A DNA stretch of 39,854 nucleotides from Opitutales bacterium (GCA_017526045.1 JAFXRX010000269.1:1-39854), one strand, 5' to 3'; counted from the first letter of the stretch, positions 16,895 to 24,726 are shown. The notes: a model not told the origin generated them from the sequence alone. Made by a program: numbers and translations.

Positions 16895-17311
16895 ATGGAA
16901 AGAACACTTATAATCTTTAAACCCGATTGCATCAAAAGAAAGCTTGAAGGCAAAGTCTTGGATATTTTCCTTTCAAAAGGCTTCAATTTGAAAGCCTGCA
17001 AGATGATGCATCTGGACTTGAACCTTTTAAGCCGCCACTACGACCACTTAAAAGACAAGCCGTTCTTCCCGGGTATTGTCGATTTTATGACGAGCGACCA
17101 TGTAATGGTTTTGGTTTTCGAAGCCGAAAACGCAATCGCAAGGGCGAGGGAAATGCTTGGCCCCACAGACTCAACAAAGGCGGAAAAAGGCACTATCAGG
17201 GGCGATTTCGGCACGGACATGCGCATGAATGTCTGCCACGCCTCCGACTCTGTCGAATCCGCCGAGCGCGAGATTGCAAACTTCTTCCTGCCGGAAGAAA
17301 TTTTTGATTAA
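16895..17311 (+). CDS. ndk: nucleoside diphosphate kinase
   Basis: Transfers the gamma phosphate between nucleoside triphosphates and diphosphates through a phosphohistidine. The product of about 138 aa begins MERTLIIFKPDCIKRK, contains the family block RGDFGTDMRMNVCHASDS with the active-site His, and ends FFLPEEIF. The Kpn-loop region (HYDHLKDKPFFPGIVDFM) is intact. I chose ATG 16895; a TTG-initiated frame from 16841 would add an unlikely AT-rich leader. No Shine-Dalgarno. It is followed after 3 bp by rsmG, so the two are likely co-transcribed. Confidence 0.97.
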   Translation: MERTLIIFKPDCIKRKLEGKVLDIFLSKGFNLKACKMMHLDLNLLSRHYDHLKDKPFFPGIVDFMTSDHVMVLVFEAENAIARAREMLGPTDSTKAEKGTIRGDFGTDMRMNVCHASDSVESAEREIANFFLPEEIFD

Positions 17312-17314
17312 AAA

Positions 17315-17956
17315 GTGCACACACAAGAAGAGATTTTTGCGCCCTTCCCCGAATTAAGCCAAGACATTCGGGAAAAATTGATGGCTTTTGCGGGGCTTTT
17401 AAAAGAAACCAACGCGCGGGTAAATCTCATTTCAAGAAAAGACGAGGACGATATTGCATATAGGCACGTCGCCTTTTGCCTTTCGATATGCAAGTTTTTG
17501 ACGCCGAATGCGGGCGCAAAAATCGCCGATGTCGGCACGGGCGGCGGGCTTCCGGGAATAGTCATGGCGATAGTCTGGCCGCAGGCTAAAGTTTTTATGT
17601 TTGACGGCGTCGGCAAAAAAATCGAGGCGATTTCCCAAATAATAAAGGAGCTCGGGCTAAAAAACGCCATTGCAAAAAAGGCGAGGATAGAAGAAACTAA
17701 GGAGACTTTCGACTACATCACAGGCCGCTCGGTCTGCGCCCTGCCCCAGTTTTTCGGCTTCGTCAAAAATTCGATACGCCGCGGCAGGGCGGGAAATCTC
17801 GAAAACGGAGTGATTTACTTCAAGGGCGGAGAGCTCGAGGAGGAGCTCGCCAAAAAAAATATCCTGCCCGACAAGGAACTGAAGCTCGACGAGTTTTTCG
17901 GCGACCCGAATTACGAGGGCAAAAGGCTGCTGCATTTTAAATTTTTTAAGCGTTGA
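17315..17956 (+). CDS. rsmG: 16S rRNA (guanine527-N7)-methyltransferase RsmG
   Basis: Class I SAM-dependent methyltransferase that modifies G527 of 16S rRNA; loss gives low-level streptomycin resistance in other bacteria. The SAM-binding glycine loop IADVGTGGGLPGIVMAI is at about residues 69-85, followed by KVFMFDGVGKKIEAISQII and a TGRSVCALPQF block. The length of 213 aa is typical. It starts with GTG 3 bp after the ndk stop, with no Shine-Dalgarno. In many bacteria rsmG (gidB) sits beside mnmG (gidA) near the origin; here they are separated by kdsA and a 560-aa unknown gene. Confidence 0.93.
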   Translation: MHTQEEIFAPFPELSQDIREKLMAFAGLLKETNARVNLISRKDEDDIAYRHVAFCLSICKFLTPNAGAKIADVGTGGGLPGIVMAIVWPQAKVFMFDGVGKKIEAISQIIKELGLKNAIAKKARIEETKETFDYITGRSVCALPQFFGFVKNSIRRGRAGNLENGVIYFKGGELEEELAKKNILPDKELKLDEFFGDPNYEGKRLLHFKFFKR

Positions 17957-17980
17957 AGTGTTTCATTTTTCTGTTAGATT
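17953..17980 (+). promoter_or_regulatory. putative kdsA promoter
   Basis: TTGAAG (17953-17958) and TAGATT (17975-17980) with a 16-bp spacer; the ATG of kdsA is 8 nt after the -10, with no Shine-Dalgarno between them. The -35 overlaps the rsmG stop. Confidence 0.4.
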
Positions 17981-17988
17981 GAAAAACA

Positions 17989-18780
17989 ATGATTTTTGAA
18001 GATGGTAAATTTTTGCTGATTGCAGGCCCATGCAGCCTCGAAAGCATGGACTTGAGCTTGCGCGTCGCCGAAAAAATCGCGCAAATACAGTCGCGCCAAA
18101 AAAATCTTAAGGCGGTTTTCAAGGGCAGCTTCGACAAGGCAAACCGCACGAGCGCAAGCAGCCCGCGCGGCACAGGCCTCGACGAGGGCTTGAAAATTCT
18201 TGCCGAGGTAAAAAAGCAGTTTGGGCTGAACGTCATAACAGACGTCCACGAAAGCGCGCAGTGCAAGCCCGTCGGCGAAGTTTGCGACGCCCTGCAAATC
18301 CCCGCATTTCTTTGCAGGCAGACGGATTTGCTTGTTGCGGCGGCAAAAACCGGCAAGGCTGTAAACGTAAAAAAAGGCCAGTTTCTATCGCCTTACGAAA
18401 TGAAATACGTCGTAAGCAAGCTGCGCGAAAGCAATGCCGCCGAAATCTGGCAGACCGACAGGGGCACGACTTTCGGCTATCAAAATTTGGTTGTGGACAT
18501 GCGCTCTTTTGCAATCATGAAGGAAAATTCAACGCCCGTAATTTTGGACGCGACCCACTCCGTCCAGCTGCCGGGCGCGGGCGCGGGCGTAAGCTCGGGC
18601 GAGCGCAAATACGTTAAATTGCTTGCGCGCGCCGCCGTTGCCGCGGGCGCCGACGGGCTTTTTATCGAAACCCACCCCGAGCCCGAAAAGGCCATTTCAG
18701 ATGCCGCGACGCAGCTGCCCCTTGCCGAGCTCGACGGGCTTTTGCTCTCGTGCCTTAAAATTTGGGAGGCAGCCAAATAG
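17989..18780 (+). CDS. kdsA: 3-deoxy-8-phosphooctulonate synthase
   Basis: Condenses phosphoenolpyruvate with arabinose-5-phosphate to make Kdo-8-phosphate for the LPS inner core, so the organism has a Gram-negative outer membrane. Family blocks visible: LIAGPCSLES, KGSFDKANRTS, GLKILAEVKKQFGLNVITDVHE, IPAFLCRQTDLL, VKKGQFLSPYEM, DATHSVQLPG and FIETHPEPEKAISD. The length of 263 aa is slightly short but complete. The start ATG follows a -10-like element closely, suggesting a leaderless or near-leaderless message. A 62-bp gap separates it from the next gene. Confidence 0.97.
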   Translation: MIFEDGKFLLIAGPCSLESMDLSLRVAEKIAQIQSRQKNLKAVFKGSFDKANRTSASSPRGTGLDEGLKILAEVKKQFGLNVITDVHESAQCKPVGEVCDALQIPAFLCRQTDLLVAAAKTGKAVNVKKGQFLSPYEMKYVVSKLRESNAAEIWQTDRGTTFGYQNLVVDMRSFAIMKENSTPVILDATHSVQLPGAGAGVSSGERKYVKLLARAAVAAGADGLFIETHPEPEKAISDAATQLPLAELDGLLLSCLKIWEAAK

Positions 18781-18842
18781 ATTAAAAAAATCTTTAAAAA
18801 TCCAAAAAACGTGTAAAAATCAATTTCCTAAAGAATAAAAAG

Positions 18843-20525
18843 ATGTCAGAAGAAAAAACAAACCAGCCAGTCGATTTGAGCGAACTTGCAAATATGCAGT
18901 TTTCCACTGCATGGTCGCCAAGCACCAATTATGCCGAAAGCCGCCGCGATTTCAAAGGCGGCGCAAAAAAGCGCGGCGACTCCGATTTTAAAAAGCGCGA
19001 ATTCCGCCGCGACAAGCCCGCAAAATTCGACGCGGATTCCGAGCGCAAGCCGCGCAAGCAGTTCGGCGACAAAAAATCCGGCAAAAAATTCGACCGCCGC
19101 GACGCCAAAAAACCCGCAAAAAAAGCCCCCTTCAACTTCACAATGGAAGTCCTCTTCTACCCCGAAGACGCCCCGTTTGCAAAACTTTCCGACGTCATGA
19201 AGCACTTGAAGAGGACGTACCAACTCTTTGATATTGCGGAACTTGTGCTCGAAAAGCCCGAACGCTTCATAATTCTTGCAAAAAATCTGCCGCTCGAAGA
19301 CGGCACTGTGAACCCCCTCTACTGCGCCCAGCCCGCAAACCTCCCCTTCGAGGACGAGGACTCCGCAAAAAAATGCGCCCTCGACTATTGGCTTGCGGAG
19401 CTCTTCGAGCAAATCGAAGTCGAGGCGGAAGCGCCCAAGGGCAACTTCCAGTTCGTCAACCGCTGCACTATTTCGGGCGACATTTTGGGCGCGCCAAACT
19501 GGCATAAATACGGCGAATTTATCCGCGAATACCACGCCCAAAAATTCGCAAAAATGCCCTTCGAAAAATTTCTGGCGTCCATAGAAACTGTCCGCGACGA
19601 GGCTCTTGTGGCGCAGTGGCTCGAGCAAATGAAAAAGCGGACAGCCTACAAATTAAAGGACGGCGAAACCGTATTCAATTCGCGCGACGAGGCTCTGAAT
19701 TACGCAAGGGAGCAGAAAGGCGCGGAGCTTGTGAAAACTTACGAGCAAGTCAGAATGCACGGCGCAGACATCGCGAAATTGCCCGCGGGCTCTCGCATCC
19801 GCCGCAACATCGAAGCCGCCTGGGCAAAGCAAAAACGCTTCCCGATTGTCACCGCAAACAACCTGCGCGGCAGGCTGCGCCGCGGCGGATTTACAATTTA
19901 CAAGCGCGGCTCCAAAGGCTTTGCGTTCGTGTGCGCGGTCAAGCGCAAGTTCCTGCTCGTCGGCGACAGCCTCTCCGAAACTCCGCAAAAAATTTACGAT
20001 TTTCTGCTGGAAAACCAGGGTGTCAAGGCGTCGGATATGCCCTATTTGTATCTCGGCCTGCAGGCTCCGCAAACCGCGCCTGCCGCCGCGAATTTGGCGG
20101 AAGAGCACAAGAAGGAAAGCGAAGGCGGCGAAGTTTCCGCCCCCGTTGCAATCGTCGAAAACGCCGAATTGGGCGCGGACGACATGGCAAAAATCAAGGA
20201 AATTTCAAACGATTTGCTCTGGCTGATTTCGGAAGGCTATGTTGTTGAATACGCCGACGGCGCATTGCAGGCAAACCCGCGCCTGCCCCGCCCGAAGGAA
20301 AAAGGCGCAAAGACCATCACTTCCGACGCGGAATCCATCGTTTTGGGCGTCGAGGACGAGCCGATAGTAGCCCCGAAAGTCGCCGAAGAAGACGCAGCCG
20401 ACGCGGAAGAGGCTGCCGAAGAACCCGCGGAACCCGAGGAAGAGCAAGCCGAAAACAAGCCCGAAGACGCCGCATCCGAAGCGGAACCCGAGGCGCAGCA
20501 GGAGCCCGAAACTCCGCAGCAATAG
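18843..20525 (+). CDS. unrecognised 560-aa protein, basic N-terminus, acidic C-tail
   Basis: I do not recognise this protein. Residues about 34-98 are low-complexity and strongly basic (many Lys, Arg, Asp; blocks such as KKREFRRDKPAKF and KKFDRRDAKKPAKKAP), typical of disordered RNA- or DNA-binding tails. A globular core runs from about 99 to 400. It includes FTMEVLFYPEDAPF, a Trp/His segment (GAPNWHKYGEFIREYHAQKF) and a basic patch LRGRLRRGGFTIYKRGSKGFAF that could contact nucleic acid. Residues about 500-560 are an acidic Glu/Ala/Pro tail. No signal peptide or membrane segment, so cytoplasmic. It lies between kdsA and mnmG, next to a parS-like site, and has its own strong terminator. A nucleic-acid-associated role is inferred from charge pattern only. 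Codon use matches the neighbours. Confidence 0.85.
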   Translation: MSEEKTNQPVDLSELANMQFSTAWSPSTNYAESRRDFKGGAKKRGDSDFKKREFRRDKPAKFDADSERKPRKQFGDKKSGKKFDRRDAKKPAKKAPFNFTMEVLFYPEDAPFAKLSDVMKHLKRTYQLFDIAELVLEKPERFIILAKNLPLEDGTVNPLYCAQPANLPFEDEDSAKKCALDYWLAELFEQIEVEAEAPKGNFQFVNRCTISGDILGAPNWHKYGEFIREYHAQKFAKMPFEKFLASIETVRDEALVAQWLEQMKKRTAYKLKDGETVFNSRDEALNYAREQKGAELVKTYEQVRMHGADIAKLPAGSRIRRNIEAAWAKQKRFPIVTANNLRGRLRRGGFTIYKRGSKGFAFVCAVKRKFLLVGDSLSETPQKIYDFLLENQGVKASDMPYLYLGLQAPQTAPAAANLAEEHKKESEGGEVSAPVAIVENAELGADDMAKIKEISNDLLWLISEGYVVEYADGALQANPRLPRPKEKGAKTITSDAESIVLGVEDEPIVAPKVAEEDAADAEEAAEEPAEPEEEQAENKPEDAASEAEPEAQQEPETPQQ

Positions 20526-20543
20526 CCCGGATTTCATTCGATT

Positions 20544-20575
20544 AAAAACTCGCGCTTTGCGGCGCGGGTTTTTTT
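20544..20575 (+). terminator. intrinsic terminator after the 560-aa gene
   Basis: Stem AAACTCGCGC (20546-20555) with GCGCGGGTTT (20562-20571), one G-U pair, loop TTTGCG, T-run 20569-20575. Confidence 0.92.
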
Positions 20576-20654
20576 GCGCCCGGTCGCGCCCTATTTTTTG
20601 AATGCGCGGCGTTTTGAGAAACGCAGCCGCGTTTTAATTTCTTGGGTGAAAAAT

Positions 20655-20668
20655 GTTCCACGTGGAAC
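20655..20668. promoter_or_regulatory. parS-like site 1
   Basis: The perfect 14-bp palindrome GTTCCACGTGGAAC, a known form of the ParB-binding parS sequence. It is flanked by T on the left and T on the right, so one half-site is not extended. Confidence 0.75.
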
Positions 20669-20938
20669 TTTTTTTAAGCGGAAAATTTTTTTTGCATGCG
20701 CGAAGGCGGGTCTAAAATTTTTCCACTCCCCTGCCCTGCTTTGCTATTTTTTGATTTTTATTTTTTCCGAGCCGAAATGTCGGCGGCTGCAAAAAATTTT
20801 AGATAAAAGTTTTTTAAGGGCGGCAAATTTTTGGACAAAAAGCAAAATTTAGGGCGATTTTCCGAAAAAAGCGCGAGGATGCCCCTAAAACAAAGCGAAA
20901 CATGCGGAGCGACTGGTTTGTTGTAAAAATGTTTTCGG

Positions 20939-20973
20939 CAAAATCTCAAACGAATGAGATTTTGAGTTTTTTT
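20939..20973 (+). terminator. orphan intrinsic terminator (possible small RNA end)
   Basis: A perfect 10-bp stem CAAAATCTCA (20939-20948) with TGAGATTTTG (20955-20964), loop AACGAA, then AG and seven T (20967-20973). The preceding protein gene already has a terminator at 20544-20575, so this one would end an unannotated transcript begun between the two. Confidence 0.65.
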
Positions 20974-21131
20974 GCTGGTTTTCAAGATTTTTTTCAGTCC
21001 TGCCCTGTTTGGCAGCAGTAAAATTTTTCGCAAATTTTATAAAGCAGGTAGAGCGCAAAAACCGGAACGGCGGCAACCCAAATGTAAGCCCAGCCGAAAA
21101 ATAGCGCGAAGGCAGCTTCGGGCTCCTGAAG

Positions 21132-21155
21132 AAATTGTTCCACGTGGAACAATTT
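21132..21155. promoter_or_regulatory. parS-like site 2
   Basis: The core GTTCCACGTGGAAC (21137-21150) extended to a perfect 24-bp palindrome by AAATT/AATTT flanks. It lies 119 bp before the mnmG start codon. Confidence 0.8.
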
Positions 21156-21274
21156 TTTGGCGGCGGCAAGATGTGCGTAATTTTTTGCCTAAAATTTTCA
21201 AAATAAAATTTGCAGTGGGCGCGGCGCCGCAGTTTAGGCTTGAAAGCGGGCGAAAGTGTGCAAGCATAGTCGAA

Positions 21275-23119
21275 ATGCTGAAAATCGGAGAAAATGAACG
21301 CTATGGCGTGATTGTCTGCGGCGCGGGGCACGCGGGCGTCGAGGCGGCTTTGGCCTCGGCGAGAATGGGCGTGCCCACGCTGCTTTTGACGGGCAACCTC
21401 GACACAATCGCGCAGATGAGCTGCAACCCCGCAATCGGCGGGCTTGCAAAGGGGCATATTGTGCGCGAAATCGACGCGCTCGGCGGCGAAATGGCTTTAA
21501 ACGCCGACGCAACCGGCATACAGTTCCGCGTTTTGAACGCCTCAAAGGGCCCCGCGGTGCAGGCTCCCCGCGCGCAGTGCGACAAAAAGGCGTACCAGTT
21601 CAGGATGAAAAACGTCCTGGAAAGGCAGCAAAATCTGGATATTTTCCAGGCGGAAGTCGTGTCCGTAATAGTTGAGGGCGGAAAAATCCGCGGGGTAGGC
21701 ACGAATTTGGGCGTAAATTTCTATGGCGAGGCTCTGATTTTGACAACGGGCACGTTTTTGAAGGGGCTATTGCACGTCGGGCACAACACGGCGCCCGGCG
21801 GCAGGATGGGGGACTTCGCCGCAAACAGGCTTTCCGCAAGCCTTATCGAGTGCGGGATAGAGCTTGGAAGGCTCAAAACGGGGACGCCCGCGCGCGTTTT
21901 GGCGTCTTCCATAGACTTTTCAAAGTGCGCCCCGCAGCCGGGCGACGAAAATCCGACTTTGTTCGCATTTTACGACACCCGCCCCGGCGGAATGTTCCAC
22001 GTGGAACATTTAAGGTGGGCGAACTTCGAGGGCTTCGGGCAAAACCAGGCGGCCTGCTACGAGACGTACACGAACCCCGAAACCGCCGCGGTAATCAAGG
22101 CGAATTTGAAAAAGTCGGCAATGTACGGCGGAAAAATCGAGGGCGTCGGCCCGCGCTACTGCCCGAGCATCGAGGACAAGGTTGTGCGCTTTGCCGACAA
22201 GGAGGGGCACAGGCTCTTTTTGGAGCCCGAGGGCAGGTTTACGGACGAGTGGTACATCAACGGGCTTTCGACCTCGATGCCGCTGGACGTGCAGATGCAG
22301 ATTTTAAAGACCATTCCCGGGCTTGAAAACGCGCGGATTACCCGCCCGGCGTACGCGGTAGAATACGACTACGCCCCGCCCACGCAGCTGAAAGCCACGC
22401 TGGAGTCGCGCATTGTGGAGGGGCTTTTTTGCGCGGGGCAGATTAACGGCACGAGCGGCTACGAGGAGGCGGCGGGGCAGGGGCTTGTTGCGGGGATAAA
22501 CGCCGCAAGCAAGGTCTTGGGGCTCGAGCCTCTTGTCTTGCGCCGCCACGAAAGCTACATCGGCGTATTAATTGACGACCTCGTGACAAAGGGCACGTCC
22601 GAGCCCTACAGAATGTTCACAAGCCGCGCGGAATACCGCCTGCTCCTAAACCACTCAAGCGCGGAAATCAGGCTTTTTGCCCACGCCAAAAAGTACGGGC
22701 TTCTGGGCGCGGAGAGGGCGGCGAATATCGAAAAAAAGATAGAAAATGTCGAATATTGGAGCGGCGTTTTGGAAAACTCCAAAGAGGGCGCGGCGCTGAA
22801 GCGCGAAGGCGCGGAATACGCGAAAAATCTTTCGAGGGAATTCCAAAGCCTCTCCGCCGAGGCGCGCGCGGAGATTTTGTACCGCGTAATTTACCGCGGG
22901 TATCTGGACAGGGACTTGAAGCAAATCGCGCGCATGGACAAGCTCGAAACGCTGAAAATCCCCGAAAATACGGACTATTTGAAGCTCAAGGGCCTGAGAG
23001 CCGAGGCGGCGCAAAAGCTTGCGAAATTCCGCCCCGCGACAGTGGGGCAGGCGTCGAGAATTTCGGGGGTGTCGCCCGCGGACATAAACGTAATTGTCAT
23101 CTCCGCCTGCGGCAGGTAG
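21275..23119 (+). CDS. mnmG: tRNA uridine-5-carboxymethylaminomethyl modification enzyme MnmG
   Basis: FAD-dependent subunit of the MnmE-MnmG complex that installs the cmnm5 group on U34 of several tRNAs. The FAD-binding motif VIVCGAGHAGVEAALA starts at about residue 12. Then come the family blocks CNPAIGGLAKGHIVREIDALGG, TTGTFLKG, GRLKTGTPAR and GTSGYEEAAGQGLVAGINAA. The C-terminal MnmE-interaction domain ends with the FRPATVGQASRISGVSPADINVI block. About 614 aa, normal. I chose ATG 21275 because the Rossmann fold follows directly; the frame is open back to 20972 but that segment is non-coding in character and contains a parS-like site. A third parS-like palindrome lies within the gene and is read as MFHVEH. 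No Shine-Dalgarno. Confidence 0.96.
   Translation: MLKIGENERYGVIVCGAGHAGVEAALASARMGVPTLLLTGNLDTIAQMSCNPAIGGLAKGHIVREIDALGGEMALNADATGIQFRVLNASKGPAVQAPRAQCDKKAYQFRMKNVLERQQNLDIFQAEVVSVIVEGGKIRGVGTNLGVNFYGEALILTTGTFLKGLLHVGHNTAPGGRMGDFAANRLSASLIECGIELGRLKTGTPARVLASSIDFSKCAPQPGDENPTLFAFYDTRPGGMFHVEHLRWANFEGFGQNQAACYETYTNPETAAVIKANLKKSAMYGGKIEGVGPRYCPSIEDKVVRFADKEGHRLFLEPEGRFTDEWYINGLSTSMPLDVQMQILKTIPGLENARITRPAYAVEYDYAPPTQLKATLESRIVEGLFCAGQINGTSGYEEAAGQGLVAGINAASKVLGLEPLVLRRHESYIGVLIDDLVTKGTSEPYRMFTSRAEYRLLLNHSSAEIRLFAHAKKYGLLGAERAANIEKKIENVEYWSGVLENSKEGAALKREGAEYAKNLSREFQSLSAEARAEILYRVIYRGYLDRDLKQIARMDKLETLKIPENTDYLKLKGLRAEAAQKLAKFRPATVGQASRISGVSPADINVIVISACGR
21991..22010. promoter_or_regulatory. 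parS-like site 3, inside mnmG
   Basis: A perfect 20-bp palindrome, core GTTCCACGTGGAAC (21994-22007) with AAT/ATT flanks, fully within mnmG coding sequence, where it encodes part of MFHVEHL. Confidence 0.8.
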
Positions 23120-23120
23120 C

Positions 23121-23144
23121 CCGCGCATCTTGCGGAATTTTTTT
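23121..23144 (+). terminator. possible short terminator after mnmG
   Basis: CCGCG (23121-23125) pairs with TGCGG (23131-23135), including one G-U, loop CATCT, followed by AA and seven T. The stem is short, so efficiency is doubtful. Confidence 0.45.
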
Positions 23145-23212
23145 GCCCGCGGTTTTTTGCTATGATTTATTATAATTTATTTTGCGGCTTTGGGGCTGAC
23201 GGGATTTTGCGT

Positions 23213-23243
23213 TTGACGCGCCCGCGCCTTTTGCCAAGATATT
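23213..23243 (+). promoter_or_regulatory. putative promoter of the isomerase-ybeY-recO unit
   Basis: TTGACG (23213-23218) and GATATT (23238-23243), the same hexamers as at rpsU but with a 19-bp spacer. The ATG at 23251 is 7 nt after the -10, with no Shine-Dalgarno. Confidence 0.4.
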
Positions 23244-23250
23244 TTGAAAT

Positions 23251-24258
23251 ATGCCAGAAAAACCGATAATCGCGCTTTCCACAAGCTATTTCCGCCGGAG
23301 CTGCTCCGACGGGTACGAGATGATGTGCAAGTGCGCCGAGCTCGGGTTTGAATATGCGGAGCTCGGGCACAACACGACCATGAATTTGGTCGAGGGCATT
23401 TTGAAGGCGGTTGGCGAGGGCGTCGTAAAAATTTCGTCGCTGCACAATTTTTGCCCTGTGCCGCCTTTCGCAACCCCCCCCGCGCCGAATTTGTACTCCC
23501 CCGCGACTTCGTCCAAGGCGGAGTCTGCGCAGTGGAGAAGGCACACGCTTGCGACGCTCGCGTTCGCGGTGCAGGTCGGGGCGGGCAGGGTGGTCTCGCA
23601 CGCGGGCGCGCTAAGCTATTTCTTTGTAAACCCGAAAACCGCGCTCGAGCGCGAGTACGCCAAAACGATCGCCGCGCGCGAGGCGGCGGGGGAGGGCGAA
23701 GGCGGATCCGAAAACGCCGAAAAACTGCGCCGAGAATTTGAAGAGCTGCAGTCGCGCTACCTCAAAAAAGTCGAAAAATTTGCCGCGGGCGCGGAGAAGA
23801 AGGCGGAAAAATTCCACGGGAGGATTTTTGAAAACCTGAAATTGGTCGACGAAGATTTCAAAAAGGCGGGCGTCCTTTTGGGCATAGAAAACCGGGACGG
23901 CTACTGCGAGCTGCCGTTTGACACGAAGTTTGCCGCCTTCACGCAGGGCTGCGCCGAAAAGCTTTCGAGCGCGCGCCCGTGGATAGACATTGGGCACGTC
24001 ATGGTGAAGTCTTGCAAGGGCGTCGTCGATTTTTGCAAGTTTATCGAAGAGGCGAGCCGCGGCGCCTGCTGGTGGCATTTGCACGACTGCGACGCCTCCG
24101 CGCGCGACCATCTTGCCATCGGCAAGGGCGCAATCGACTTTGATTTCGCAAAAAAATTCTTCGACAAGTCGAGCCAGATTTTCACGCTCGAGCTAAACGG
24201 CCGCGTAAGCGCGGAGGACGTGGTTGCCTCGCGCAAAAGGGTGGAGGACATGTTTTGA
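23251..24258 (+). CDS. sugar phosphate isomerase/epimerase-like TIM-barrel protein
   Basis: Belongs to the xylose isomerase-like TIM-barrel / AP endonuclease family 2 superfamily, whose members isomerise sugars or sugar phosphates or cut DNA at abasic sites using divalent metals. Visible hallmarks are the N-terminal ALSTSYFRRS...CAELGFEYAELGH strand-helix unit, ISSLHNFCPVP, VVSHAG, the Glu in LLGIENRDGYCELPFD, PWIDIGHVM, WWHLHDCDA and FTLELNGR. These His, Glu and Asp residues are the expected metal ligands. The length of 335 aa includes a charged insert at about residues 135-190 (EGEGGSENAEKLRREFEEL and following), probably a coiled coil. The substrate cannot be predicted. It overlaps ybeY by 4 nt. 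Confidence 0.8.
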   Translation: MPEKPIIALSTSYFRRSCSDGYEMMCKCAELGFEYAELGHNTTMNLVEGILKAVGEGVVKISSLHNFCPVPPFATPPAPNLYSPATSSKAESAQWRRHTLATLAFAVQVGAGRVVSHAGALSYFFVNPKTALEREYAKTIAAREAAGEGEGGSENAEKLRREFEELQSRYLKKVEKFAAGAEKKAEKFHGRIFENLKLVDEDFKKAGVLLGIENRDGYCELPFDTKFAAFTQGCAEKLSSARPWIDIGHVMVKSCKGVVDFCKFIEEASRGACWWHLHDCDASARDHLAIGKGAIDFDFAKKFFDKSSQIFTLELNGRVSAEDVVASRKRVEDMF

Positions 24259-24725
24259 AAAAGCGCATTGTCCAGGCTTGCAACATGAGCAAAATCGCCG
24301 ATTTCAGCCCGCGGCGAGTCTCGAGTCTCGTCCGCGTCCTAGACGAGCGCATGCCGAAAAATTTGCGCGCGCCCGAGGGCCTGCTTTCAATCGCCGTCAT
24401 GGACGACGCTGCCCTTGCGAAAATCCATTCCGACTTTTTGGACAACCCCTCCAAGACCGACGTCATAACTTTTGAAAGCGGCGGAGAGGTGGGCTTTGCG
24501 GGCGAAATCTGCGTAAGCGCGGAGCGCGCCCTCGAAAAATGCGCGCAGTACGGCAACACGCCCGACGAGGAGCTCTGCCTTTACATCGCGCACGGAATGC
24601 TGCACCTTGCGGGAGTCGACGACATCGCCCCCGAGGACGCGAAAAAAATGCGCGCCGCGGAGGCTGTTGCACTGGGCGTCATAAAATCGTCTTTCAGAAA
24701 GCCCGTTTTCAACTTCAAAAAATAA
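24255..24725 (+). CDS. ybeY: endoribonuclease YbeY (16S rRNA maturation), atypical metal site
   Basis: Metal-dependent endoribonuclease of 156 aa involved in 16S rRNA 3'-end maturation and ribosome quality control. The start is TTG 24255, overlapping the previous stop (TTGA); a later ATG at 24285 would remove part of the first strand. Family blocks: LLSIAVMDDAALAKIHSDFLDNPSKTDVITFES, GEICVSAERA and the helix IAHGMLHLAGVDD. In the usual HGxLHLxGxDH signature, three His bind zinc; here the last His is Asp (HGMLHLAGVDD). Asp can bind metal, so activity may remain. recO follows after 1 bp, a common association. Confidence 0.9.
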   Translation: MKKRIVQACNMSKIADFSPRRVSSLVRVLDERMPKNLRAPEGLLSIAVMDDAALAKIHSDFLDNPSKTDVITFESGGEVGFAGEICVSAERALEKCAQYGNTPDEELCLYIAHGMLHLAGVDDIAPEDAKKMRAAEAVALGVIKSSFRKPVFNFKK

Positions 24726-24726
24726 A

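Larger units (their letters stand above)
20576..21274. other. 699-bp non-coding region with two parS-like sites
   Basis: No convincing gene in the stretch between the terminator at 20575 and mnmG. It holds parS-like palindromes at 20655-20668 and 21137-21150, an orphan terminator at 20939-20973, and a repeated motif CCTGCCCTG (about 20731 and 21000) each followed by a T/G-rich stretch. I looked for DnaA boxes (TTATCCACA-like) and saw none, so I do not call an origin here. Confidence 0.6.

Noticed and set aside
20576..21274. Replication origin (oriC)
   Set aside because: AT-rich and next to parS-like sites and mnmG, but I see no DnaA-box cluster and no dnaA or dnaN nearby.
20574..21457. Short frames in the gap between the 560-aa gene and mnmG on both strands
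   Set aside because: They run through parS-like sites and terminators, have no start signals and give low-complexity translations without recognisable features.
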